DNA from: Ktedonobacterales bacterium
GTDB lineage: Bacteria; Chloroflexota; Ktedonobacteria; Ktedonobacterales; JADMIN01
Length of the DNA stretch: 5,681 nucleotides
Direction: 5' to 3'
NCBI GenBank assembly: GCA_025928125.1
Contig: JAICKD010000261.1
Coordinates: 1 to 5,681 of the forward strand
Below the pieces are notes generated by a model. It was not told the DNA's origin. It made no database searches and saw nothing but the letters and a program-made list of their open reading frames with translations. Shown here piece after piece: positions 1 to 5,228 of this stretch (position 1 is its first letter; each line of letters starts with the position of its first letter). The translations under genes and the position numbers were made by a program.

Positions 1-135
1 CTCGCCGCCGCTGGCTATACTCTCCATGCCGCCCTCACGCTCGGCCAACTGCTGGACTACTGGCGCGCTTCCGGCGCGATTGACGAGGCGACCTTCGAGC
101 GGGTGCGCACCTATCAGGCCGCGAACCAGGCGTAA
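1..135 (+). CDS. pyrE: Orotate phosphoribosyltransferase, C-terminal fragment (5' end outside window)
   Basis: Frame 1 is open from the window edge to a TAA at 133-135, giving 44 residues. The tail contains LTLGQLLDYWRASGAIDE followed by a short helix-like end, ATFERVRTYQAANQA. This resembles the end of orotate phosphoribosyltransferase, where a 'hsvlTLreLLdyl..sG.I' pattern follows the last strand of the PRTase fold. That enzyme joins orotate to PRPP to give OMP in the cytoplasm. The catalytic and PRPP-binding parts lie outside the window, so this is a call from the tail and from context. The strongest context is pyrD, the preceding step of the pathway, starting six bases downstream. It could equally be the C-terminal half of a fused PyrF-PyrE (UMP synthase-like) protein, or an unrelated protein with a similar helical end. 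Confidence 0.6.
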   Translation, partial: LAAAGYTLHAALTLGQLLDYWRASGAIDEATFERVRTYQAANQA

Positions 136-141
136 TACGTA

Positions 142-1245
142 ATGATCTATCGCCACCTGCTGCGTCCGGCCCTCTTCAACGTCGCCGGACGTGACGCCGA
201 GGCCATCCACGAGCGCGTGCTGGGGATGCTGGCGCGCGTCTCGGAGTCGCCCAGGCTGACGCGCGGGTTAGCACGCTTCGCCGCACTGGCGTGGCCCGGC
301 GATCAGGGCCGTCCCCGCGAGGTCTTTGGCCTGCGCTTTCCTCATCCCATTGGGCTGGCGGCGGGATTCGACAAAAACGCGCGCGCCGTTCCCGCGCTGG
401 CGGCGCTCGGCTTTGGCTTCGTCGAGATCGGCACCATCACGCAGCAAGCCCAGCCGGGCAATCCGCGACCACGTCTCTTCCGGCTGCCCAGCGACGAGGC
501 GCTCATCAATCGCATGGGCTTCAACAACGATGGCGCTGACGTCATCGCCAAGCGGCTGGCCCGGCAGACCGAGGCGACCGTGCCGCTGGGTATCAGCCTG
601 GGCAAATCGAAGGTAACGCCGCTCGAGGATGCCGTTAGCGATTATCTGGCCTCGCTCGACCGGCTCTATCCCTGGGCCGACTACTTCGCCGTCAACGTCA
701 GCTCGCCCAATACGCCGGGGCTGCGCGCCTTGCAGGAACGCGACTGGCTGGATGCGCTGCTGGCGGCGTTGCAGATGCGGCTACGCGAGCGGGCGCAGGC
801 AGAAGGTGAGGGCGCGCGCGTCAAGCCGCTGCTGGTGAAGGTCGCTCCCGATCTGGATGAGGCGGCGCTGGATGATCTGGTGGAGGTATGCCTGGCGCGG
901 GCAGCCAGTGGACTGATCGCCGTCAACACGACCGTCAGCCGCGAAGCGCTGAGCGCCGCCGTTCCCGCGACCCTGCGTGACGAGCCGGGCGGATTGAGCG
1001 GGCGGCCACTGCATACGCGCGCCGCCGAGGTGGTGCGCCTGCTGGCGAAACGAACCGAGGGGCGGCTGCCGATCATCGGCTGTGGCGGCGTCTTCACGGT
1101 GGATGATGCGCAGCGGCTGCTCGATGCGGGCGCGTCGCTGCTCCAGCTCTACACCAGCTTCATCTACGAGGGGCCAGGCATCGCCCGCCGCCTGGCGCAT
1201 GGACTGGCTCAGGTTGCAGCTGAGAGCGGCGCATTCTTAGGGTGA
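142..1245 (+). CDS. pyrD: Dihydroorotate dehydrogenase (quinone), class 2
   Basis: The 367-residue product oxidises dihydroorotate to orotate with FMN and passes electrons to membrane quinone, the fourth step of UMP synthesis. The length is normal for class 2. Residues 1-50 form the short helical N-terminal region typical of the membrane-associated class. The FMN-barrel signature follows: GLAAGFDKNA (71-80), EIGTIT (95-100), NRMGFNN (123-129), NVSSPNTPGLR (185-195), VKVAPDL (232-238), NTT (262-264), GGLSGRPL (283-290), IIGCGGV (311-317) and YTSFIYEGPG (337-346). Ser188 aligns with the catalytic base serine of class 2 enzymes (class 1 uses cysteine), and the lysines of FDKN and VKV are present. 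The ATG lies six bases after the upstream stop and has no convincing Shine-Dalgarno sequence, which suggests translational coupling to the pyrE-like gene. No terminator follows. All key residues look intact. Confidence 0.97.
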   Translation: MIYRHLLRPALFNVAGRDAEAIHERVLGMLARVSESPRLTRGLARFAALAWPGDQGRPREVFGLRFPHPIGLAAGFDKNARAVPALAALGFGFVEIGTITQQAQPGNPRPRLFRLPSDEALINRMGFNNDGADVIAKRLARQTEATVPLGISLGKSKVTPLEDAVSDYLASLDRLYPWADYFAVNVSSPNTPGLRALQERDWLDALLAALQMRLRERAQAEGEGARVKPLLVKVAPDLDEAALDDLVEVCLARAASGLIAVNTTVSREALSAAVPATLRDEPGGLSGRPLHTRAAEVVRLLAKRTEGRLPIIGCGGVFTVDDAQRLLDAGASLLQLYTSFIYEGPGIARRLAHGLAQVAAESGAFLG

Positions 1246-1252
1246 CGCGCCA

Positions 1253-1281
1253 TTGCCTAGCGAACCCGTATCCGGTAGAAT
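1253..1281 (+). promoter_or_regulatory. Candidate sigma70-type promoter for the membrane protein gene
   Basis: TTGCCT (1253-1258) and TAGAAT (1276-1281) are separated by exactly 17 bases, giving 4/6 and 5/6 matches to the consensus hexamers. Transcription would start near 1288 and leave a leader of about 44 bases before the ATG at 1332. The site begins 8 bases after the pyrD stop, so the membrane protein could be expressed independently of the pyr genes. This is a motif match only. Confidence 0.5.
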
Positions 1282-1331
1282 GGCGTCACGCTAGTTATGG
1301 CCGGGTATCATAGCTTGTTCGAGAGGCAGTA

Positions 1332-1790
1332 ATGATCATCTTCATGTCGCAGGCGCCCATCTTTGTCGTCACGGTGCCAGTACTCTTGCTGGTTGCCCTG
1401 CTCGAGGCTGTCGGCATCAAGACGCGACACAATATAGCAATACTCTCGGTGGCATCGTTTCTGTGCCTCGCGGCGTCCATCCTCATGCGCGATAAAACCG
1501 TCGCCCTGGCTGAGTTCCTCTATGCGGCCGGGCTGGTGTTGGGGTTTGTTCTTATCCTGTACGTGCTGGTGACGGCGCGCAGAGGCCGACAGTGGACATG
1601 GTTTGTTGGCCTCCTCATCGCTGGCATCGGCATATTAGGTGCGGAGGTGGCCCTTCGCAATGCGTTGACACAGCCAGATGCCGAGACGATGGCTTTTCTG
1701 ATATATGCGCTCACATTTGTGCCTGCGGCGGTCGCGCTGGCGTATGGGCTATTTGCGCCAGATATTCCGAAGCTGCGGGGAAGCATATGA
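1332..1790 (+). CDS. Unrecognised small integral membrane protein, about five transmembrane segments
   Basis: I do not recognise this 152-residue protein. It is strongly hydrophobic, with likely membrane segments near residues 9-27, 34-52, 60-81, 88-108 and 120-142. Short polar or basic turns separate them: KTRHN (30-34), MRDK (52-55), ARRGRQW (82-88) and NALTQPDAET (110-119). The C-terminus ends with the short polar stretch APDIPKLRGSI. There is no signal-peptide cleavage site, no cysteine pair and no obvious catalytic motif; polar residues inside segments are few (Glu25, Glu61, Glu105). The start at 1332 is supported by GAGAGG at 1321-1326, five bases upstream; Met5 at 1344 is a weaker alternative. 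Codon use looks slightly less GC-biased than in pyrD. The gene appears to have its own promoter and is followed by a 233-base gap, so it seems to stand alone between pyrD and secG. It could be a small-molecule sensor, transporter subunit or envelope protein, but the sequence gives no basis for choosing. Confidence 0.75.
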   Translation: MIIFMSQAPIFVVTVPVLLLVALLEAVGIKTRHNIAILSVASFLCLAASILMRDKTVALAEFLYAAGLVLGFVLILYVLVTARRGRQWTWFVGLLIAGIGILGAEVALRNALTQPDAETMAFLIYALTFVPAAVALAYGLFAPDIPKLRGSI

Positions 1791-1883
1791 CACCAAACTA
1801 CCCCAGAGGCGAGAGTACTATCATCAAAGTGGCCATGCAATGGTGCGCATCATGTTCTCTCGGGCGAAAATGGGTATAGCTAG

Positions 1884-1913
1884 TTGCGGGGTTTTGGCGG
1901 GGGATGCTAAAAT
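1884..1913 (+). promoter_or_regulatory. Candidate extended -10 promoter for secG
   Basis: TTGCGG (1884-1889) and TAAAAT (1908-1913) are 18 bases apart. The -10 hexamer is preceded by TGC, making an extended -10 element (TGCTAAAAT, 1905-1913), the best -10 signal on the plus strand of this gap. Transcription from about 1920 would give secG a leader of roughly 100 bases. The local AT-rich patch stands out from the surrounding GC-rich sequence. Confidence 0.55.
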
Positions 1914-2023
1914 AGCATAGATAGTGTCTCGCGTGACCCGGTGAGGTCGCGGGACGCTCGTCAATGTAGGATGCATACGACAGACCAGACCAGGCGATTG
2001 ACATCGAGAAGCGAGGGCCGCGC

Positions 2024-2266
2024 GTGGGTTTTCTCACACCATATCTAGCTGTTATTCAGATTGTACAGATCATTCTGGGCATCGCCCTGACTGTCTCGAT
2101 TCTGCTCCAGGCGCGCGGCGCCGGGCTGGGTAGTGTCTTTGGCGGCACTGGTACCGTCTTCAAGACGCGACGTGGTATTGACAGGCTGCTTTTCCGCATT
2201 ACCATTGTCTTCGCCGTCCTCTTCTGTCTGGTATCCGCGCTGGGGGCTGCTGTCCCAGCGGCATAG
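2024..2266 (+). CDS. secG: Preprotein translocase subunit SecG
   Basis: The 80-residue protein has the SecG layout: a first membrane helix (about residues 8-28), a conserved cytoplasmic loop and a second helix (about 57-76). The loop reads LLQARGAGLGSVFGG (27-41), matching the family pattern 'LLQ..kG.GLG..FGG', and is followed by TVFKTRRGIDRLLFRIT, which resembles the conserved 'f..rrg.ekfL.k.T' stretch. SecG is the small accessory subunit of the SecYEG channel in the cytoplasmic membrane and assists SecA-driven export. The start codon is GTG at 2024, chosen because GAGGG (2013-2017) sits six bases upstream and the protein then begins with the usual short N-terminus. The gene is monocistronic in appearance, with its own promoter upstream and an intrinsic terminator about 140 bases downstream. 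Length is normal for the family. Confidence 0.93.
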   Translation: MGFLTPYLAVIQIVQIILGIALTVSILLQARGAGLGSVFGGTGTVFKTRRGIDRLLFRITIVFAVLFCLVSALGAAVPAA

Positions 2267-2273
2267 CACGTCC

Positions 2274-2382
2274 CTGGCGCAACTGCTGCGCCGGACGGCT
2301 GATCGCACCTGAACAACGCGATTCGGCGGCGGATAGCGCCGTTGGCGACGCGAACCCGGCATCGTTGCCGGAGGCGTTCGCG
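2274..2382 (+). other. Cluster of stable RNA hairpins in the secG 3' untranslated region
   Basis: Three hairpins lie in series between the secG stop and its terminator. The first pairs GGCGCA (2276-2281) with TGCGCC (2287-2292), extendable to 2274/2294. The second pairs CGGCG (2327-2331) with CGCCG (2337-2341), extendable with wobble pairs to 2323/2345. The third is the strongest: CGCGAAC (2349-2355) pairs with GTTCGCG (2376-2382), enclosing CCGGCA (2356-2361) paired with TGCCGG (2366-2371) around a TCGT loop, with a four-base bulge AGGC on the 3' side. That is 13 perfect pairs. No open reading frame explains them and no tRNA, SRP or tmRNA signature is present. They may protect the secG mRNA 3' end or belong to a small RNA. 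Confidence 0.5.
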
Positions 2383-2408
2383 CGGTACGTCAAAAGCCGA
2401 GCAACGAG

Positions 2409-2438
2409 GCCCGACTTCTGCGGAGGTTGGGCTTTTTT
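2409..2438 (+). terminator. Intrinsic (rho-independent) terminator after secG
   Basis: GCCCGAC (2409-2415) pairs with GTTGGGC (2426-2432), including one G-T wobble. The stem continues inward through TTC/GAG (2416-2418 with 2423-2425, one more wobble) to a TGCG loop. Six T residues follow immediately (2433-2438). This is a textbook intrinsic terminator for plus-strand transcription, placed to end the secG transcript and the hairpin cluster. Confidence 0.88.
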
Positions 2439-2543
2439 CATGTGCGCGGATGTACTTATGCGCTTGTAACGCATAGAGCGCAGGTGCGCATGTTGGCCGC
2501 TGGCAAGCTTGTGTGTCGGGGTGGCTTCCCCGCATGAGCGCGC

Positions 2544-2792
2544 TCAGCGCTGTTTCTCGAAGTACTCGGCATTGATGCGCGTGAAGTCGCGCCACTCCGG
2601 CGGTACCCCGCCCTCGTCGAAGATGGCGTCCACCGGGCAGGCAGGCACGCAGGCGCCGCAGTCGATACATTCGTCCGGATCGATGAAATATTGCTCGTCT
2701 TCCTCGCGGGCGTGAATGCAGTCCACGGGACAGACATCCACACAGGATGCGTCCTTCACGCCGATGCAGGGCTGACAGATTACGTAGGTCAT
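2544..2792 (-). CDS. fdxA: Seven-iron ferredoxin ([3Fe-4S][4Fe-4S])
   Basis: The 82-residue soluble electron carrier closely resembles Thermus-type and Azotobacter FdI-type ferredoxins. The first half has CIGVKDASCVDVCPVDC, in which the usual second cysteine of a 4Fe motif is replaced by Val12. Cys9, Cys17 and Cys52 are therefore the expected ligands of a [3Fe-4S] cluster. Cys21, Cys42, Cys45 and Cys48 (CIDCGACVPAC, 42-52) should bind the [4Fe-4S] cluster; Cys6 and Cys25 are extra. The tail VPPEWRDFTRINAEYF is the helix found in this ferredoxin class. The protein is acidic, as usual. The ATG (complement of 2790-2792) has a GGAGAGGAA stretch upstream (complement of 2804-2812) with a rather long spacing of 11 bases. 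The gene stands alone, divergent from the 2-oxoacid dehydrogenase operon, with its own near-consensus promoter. No clear terminator follows. Its electron partner cannot be inferred from sequence. Confidence 0.93.
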   Translation of the reverse strand: MTYVICQPCIGVKDASCVDVCPVDCIHAREEDEQYFIDPDECIDCGACVPACPVDAIFDEGGVPPEWRDFTRINAEYFEKQR

Positions 2793-2855
2793 ATGCCGAT
2801 GGGTTCCTCTCCAGGAGCGCTACAGCACGCCTTTAGCGGCGTACGATCTAGCGAC

Positions 2856-2884
2856 ATCATACCGTCCGCGACGCTGCCTGTCAC
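2856..2884 (-). promoter_or_regulatory. Near-consensus sigma70-type promoter for the ferredoxin gene
   Basis: On the minus strand GTGACA (complement of 2879-2884, 5/6 match) and TATGAT (complement of 2856-2861, 5/6 match) are exactly 17 bases apart. Transcription would start near 2849, leaving a leader of about 57 bases. That leader contains a small CGCC/GGCG hairpin before the GGAGAGGAA ribosome binding site. This is the best promoter match in the window. Confidence 0.65.
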
Positions 2885-2935
2885 GCCTGCCGCGATGTTT
2901 CGCAAGCGGCGCCTGGAAGGACGAGCAGATCGAAG

Positions 2936-3001
2936 ACAGCAGCATAACAGCAGCATGACATCATCACGCATTCATCATACTTTTCCACTTTACAGCAGCA
3001 A
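2936..3001. repeat. Helically phased ACAGCAGCA direct repeats upstream of E1 alpha
   Basis: ACAGCAGCAT occurs at 2936-2945 and again at 2947-2956, an 11-base period. A degenerate third copy, ACATCATCAC (7/10), sits in register at 2958-2967, and a weaker CATCAT copy follows near 2973-2978. A further ACAGCAGCA lies at 2992-3000, 45 bases (about four periods) after the second. The spacing puts the copies on roughly the same DNA face, as in tandem sites for a transcription factor. The exact copies are visible directly; a regulatory role is inference. They could also be leftover simple (CAG/CAT) repeat slippage. Confidence 0.5.
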
Positions 3002-3029
3002 CTGAGGCGCATGCACGCGCTTCGCAATA

Positions 3030-3095
3030 ACGCGGTGGCGAACGCCGCACGAACCCGCGTCCGTCTCGGGCGCGCATCCTGCCCAACCGGGCAGG
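3030..3095 (+). promoter_or_regulatory. Structured 5' leader of the E1 alpha operon
   Basis: Two stems precede the E1 alpha start. ACGCGG (3030-3035) pairs with CCGCGT (3055-3060) around an inner GGCG/CGCC element (3037-3040 with 3043-3046, whose AA loop is too tight to close fully). Then CCTGCCC (3078-3084) pairs perfectly with GGGCAGG (3089-3095) around an AACC loop. The right arm of the second stem runs into the purine-rich ribosome binding site (3094-3101), so it could limit ribosome access. It has no T-tract and does not match a riboswitch class I know. Confidence 0.4.
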
Positions 3096-3111
3096 GAGGA
3101 GACAGGGATAG

Positions 3112-4149
3112 ATGGCCATAGGGAACATCGCGCTGGCCGGATTGGATCAGGAGCAGCTGCTCCACATGCACTATCAGATGGTGCTCGTCCGGCGTTTCGA
3201 GGAGAAGGCCGCCGAGGAATACACCCTTGGCAAGATTGGCGGCTTCCTGCACCTGTACATCGGGCAGGAGGCCAGCGGCGTCGGCGCGCTCAGCGCATTG
3301 CGCCCGGGCGACTACGTTGCCAGCAGCTACCGCGAACATGGCCACGCTATTCTCAAAGGCGTTGACCCAAAGCTGGTGATGGCCGAATTATTCGGCAAGG
3401 CCACCGGGTGCAGCAAGGGCCGTGGCGGCTCGATGCACATCTATAGCGACGAGCATCGCCTGATTGGTGGGCAGGCCATCGTCGGCGCGCAGCTTGCTAT
3501 CGGCACGGGTATCGGCTTCGCCTGCCAGTATCAGAATACCTCGGACATCGTCACCGTCATGTTCGGCGATGGCGCGGTGGACGAAGGCGCATTCCACGAG
3601 TCGCTGAACCTGGCGAGCCTCTGGAAGCTGCCGGTCGTCTATTACTGTGAGAACAATCAGTACTCGATGGGCATGGCTGTCACCAAGGCATGGGCCGTCG
3701 CCTCGCTGGAGCCGCGCGCCGCGGGTCACGGCGTGGCCTATGAGCATGTCGATGGCATGGACGTGCTGGCGGTGCGCGAGACGATGCTGCGCGCGGCGGA
3801 ACGGGCGCGCAATGGCGAAGGCCCGACGCTGGTCGAGTCCCTCACCTATCGCTTCCGCGGCCACTCGATAACCGATCCCGCCTACTACCGCACCCGTGAC
3901 GAGGAGGCCCACTGGCGCTCCACGCGCGATCCCATCGCGCTCTTCGAGGAGAAGCTCAAGGAGCATCATCTCATCACCGACGAGGAGATCAACGCCACCA
4001 ACGAGCGAGTAGATGGCGAGGTGGAGGAGATCGCGCGCTTCGCGGAGGAGAGTCCCGCCCCAGACGCCGACGAGCTGTATGAGGACGTGCTCGCCGATGG
4101 CAGCGGCGCTATCGCCTGGCGCAACAAGCCCAGCACTCCCCGCGACTAA
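3112..4149 (+). CDS. pdhA: Pyruvate dehydrogenase-type E1 component, alpha subunit
   Basis: The 345-residue subunit pairs with E1 beta to decarboxylate a 2-oxoacid on thiamine diphosphate (ThDP) and pass the acyl group to lipoyl-E2. The ThDP and magnesium motif is clear: GDG at 152-154 and NN at 181-182. Other family landmarks are RRFEEKAAEEYTLGKIGGFLH (27-47), GQEA (51-54), SYREHGHAI (72-80), KGRGGSMH (102-109), GGQAIVGAQLAIGTGIGFA (119-137) and RFRGHSITDPAYYR (247-260). The last matches the ThDP loop, with His251 as the expected active-site histidine and Ser252 aligning with the first regulatory phosphorylation site of mammalian E1 alpha (kinase control is not implied here). The start is supported by GGGAGGAG at 3094-3101. 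It is the first gene of the operon; E1 beta follows after 62 bases. Substrate is most likely pyruvate, but branched-chain 2-oxoacid or acetoin dehydrogenase E1 alpha are close relatives. Confidence 0.9.
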   Translation: MAIGNIALAGLDQEQLLHMHYQMVLVRRFEEKAAEEYTLGKIGGFLHLYIGQEASGVGALSALRPGDYVASSYREHGHAILKGVDPKLVMAELFGKATGCSKGRGGSMHIYSDEHRLIGGQAIVGAQLAIGTGIGFACQYQNTSDIVTVMFGDGAVDEGAFHESLNLASLWKLPVVYYCENNQYSMGMAVTKAWAVASLEPRAAGHGVAYEHVDGMDVLAVRETMLRAAERARNGEGPTLVESLTYRFRGHSITDPAYYRTRDEEAHWRSTRDPIALFEEKLKEHHLITDEEINATNERVDGEVEEIARFAEESPAPDADELYEDVLADGSGAIAWRNKPSTPRD

Positions 4150-4211
4150 CGGCCACCGAACACCGCGATACGACTCAAAACCAACACATTCGATGGAAGA
4201 GATAGAGAACG

Positions 4212-5210
4212 ATGCGAACGATTACCTTCCGTGACGCGCTGCGTGAGGCGCTCCGCGAGGAGATGGCGCGAGACGAGCGTGTCTACATTCTGGGCGAGGA
4301 TATCGCCGGATATGGCGGCACCTATGCCGTCACCAAAGGCCTCTTCGAGGAGTTTGGCGAGAAGCGCGTCAAAGATACGCCGCTGGCCGAGGAGATCATC
4401 ATCGGCACGGCCATCGGCTCCGCGCTGGGTGGTCTGCGGCCCGTCGCCGAGTTGATGACGATCAACTTCAGCCTGCTGGCCAGCGACCTCATCATTAACA
4501 GCGCCGCCAAGTTCCGCTATATGTTCGGCGGCCAGCCGAGCATCCCGATGGTCATCCGCATGACCGCTGGCGGCGGCGCCCAGCGTGGAGCGCAACACTC
4601 ACAGATGCTCGAAAGCATGTATGCCCACATCCCCGGCCTGAAGGTAGTGATACCCGCGACGCCCTACGATGCGAAGGGCATGCTCAAATCAGCGATTCGC
4701 GACGACGATCCGGTGCTCTTTATCGAGCACGAGCTGCTCTATAACCTCAAGGGCGAGGTACCTGACGAGGGCGAGGAATACACCGTGCCGCTCAACCGGG
4801 GCATCGTGCGCCGCGAGGGTAGCGACGTGACACTGGTGACGTTCTCGCGCATGGTACACATCTGCATGCAAGCGGCGGAGGAGCTGGCGAAGGATGGCAT
4901 CGAGACGGAGGTCATCGACCTGCGCTCGATCCGCCCGATTGACCTGGACCTCGTGCTCGACTCGCTGCGCAAGACCAATCGTGTCGTGATCGCCGAAGAG
5001 GGCTGGAAGTATTACGGGACCGGCCAGGGGATCAGCGCGCTGATCTATGAGCACGGCTTCGACTGGCTGGACGCTCCGGTGGGCCATGTGCACGGCAGGG
5101 ATGTGCCGATGCCCTATAGCAAACCGCTCGAACAGCTTGCGATTCCCGCCCGTAACGATGTGATCGCCGCCGTCAAGGCCATCGTGCCGCAGCCTGCGGG
5201 CGCGCGGTAG
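4212..5210 (+). CDS. pdhB: Pyruvate dehydrogenase-type E1 component, beta subunit
   Basis: The 332-residue subunit completes the alpha2beta2 E1 enzyme. It has the transketolase pyrimidine-binding domain in the N-terminal half and the transketolase C-terminal domain after about residue 200. Landmarks are VYILGEDIAGYGGTYAVTKGL (24-44), RVKDTPLAEEIIIGTAIGSALGG (52-74), with Glu60 as the expected ThDP-activating glutamate, then RPVAELM (76-82), IINSAAKFRYMFGGQ (94-108), SQMLESMYAHIPGLKVVIPATPYDAKG (130-156), DPVLFIEHELLY (166-177), IDLRSIRPID (235-244) and PYSKPLE (301-307). The order and length (about 325-335) are normal. The ribosome binding site is weak: GGAAGAG at 4195-4201 is ten bases from the ATG. 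An ATG at 4193 is out of frame. E2 begins 18 bases after the stop, so the three genes form an operon. As with E1 alpha, pyruvate is the likely but unproven substrate. Confidence 0.92.
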   Translation: MRTITFRDALREALREEMARDERVYILGEDIAGYGGTYAVTKGLFEEFGEKRVKDTPLAEEIIIGTAIGSALGGLRPVAELMTINFSLLASDLIINSAAKFRYMFGGQPSIPMVIRMTAGGGAQRGAQHSQMLESMYAHIPGLKVVIPATPYDAKGMLKSAIRDDDPVLFIEHELLYNLKGEVPDEGEEYTVPLNRGIVRREGSDVTLVTFSRMVHICMQAAEELAKDGIETEVIDLRSIRPIDLDLVLDSLRKTNRVVIAEEGWKYYGTGQGISALIYEHGFDWLDAPVGHVHGRDVPMPYSKPLEQLAIPARNDVIAAVKAIVPQPAGAR

Positions 5211-5228
5211 GTAGAAGGGACCGCCAAC

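Larger units (their letters stand above)
2793..3111. promoter_or_regulatory. Divergent intergenic region between ferredoxin and E1 alpha genes
   Basis: These 319 bases contain no convincing gene. The left part holds the ferredoxin leader and its promoter. The middle (about 2930-3005) is richer in A and T than its surroundings and carries the ACAGCAGCA repeats. The right part (3006-3111) is a GC-rich, self-complementary leader for E1 alpha ending in GGGAGGAG (3094-3101) before the ATG at 3112. I could not pick a plus-strand promoter with confidence: ATGACA (2955-2960) followed 15 bases later by CATACT (2976-2981) is the least bad match. Short open frames here lack ribosome binding sites and family resemblance. 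Confidence 0.7.

Noticed and set aside
1810..1862. CGAGAG (1810-1815) complementary to CTCTCG (1857-1862) in the gap before secG
   Set aside because: The six-base pairing spans a 41-base loop and has no T-tract or conserved feature, so chance explains it.
1592..1920. Short plus-strand open frames overlapping the end of the membrane protein and running towards secG
   Set aside because: They are out of frame with the membrane protein gene, lack ribosome binding sites, and encode Cys/Arg/His-rich sequences typical of shadow frames.
1998..2003. Perfect TTGACA just before secG
   Set aside because: No -10-like hexamer occurs 15-19 bases downstream; the sequence there is GC-rich and already contains the secG start.
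2517..2532. CGGGG/CCCCG hairpin after the ferredoxin stop, a possible terminator for the minus strand
   Set aside because: The stem is only five pairs with a six-base loop, and on the minus strand it is followed by ACACACAAG, with no T-tract. It may slow or mark the 3' end but cannot be called a terminator.
2056..2670. Minus-strand open frame of 204 residues across the secG-ferredoxin gap
   Set aside because: It overlaps both secG and the ferredoxin gene, runs through the terminator, and encodes an Arg/Cys/Ala-rich low-complexity product with no recognisable domain.
3388..3969. Minus-strand open frame of 193 residues inside E1 alpha
   Set aside because: It is a shadow of the E1 alpha coding sequence with no ribosome binding site or domain.
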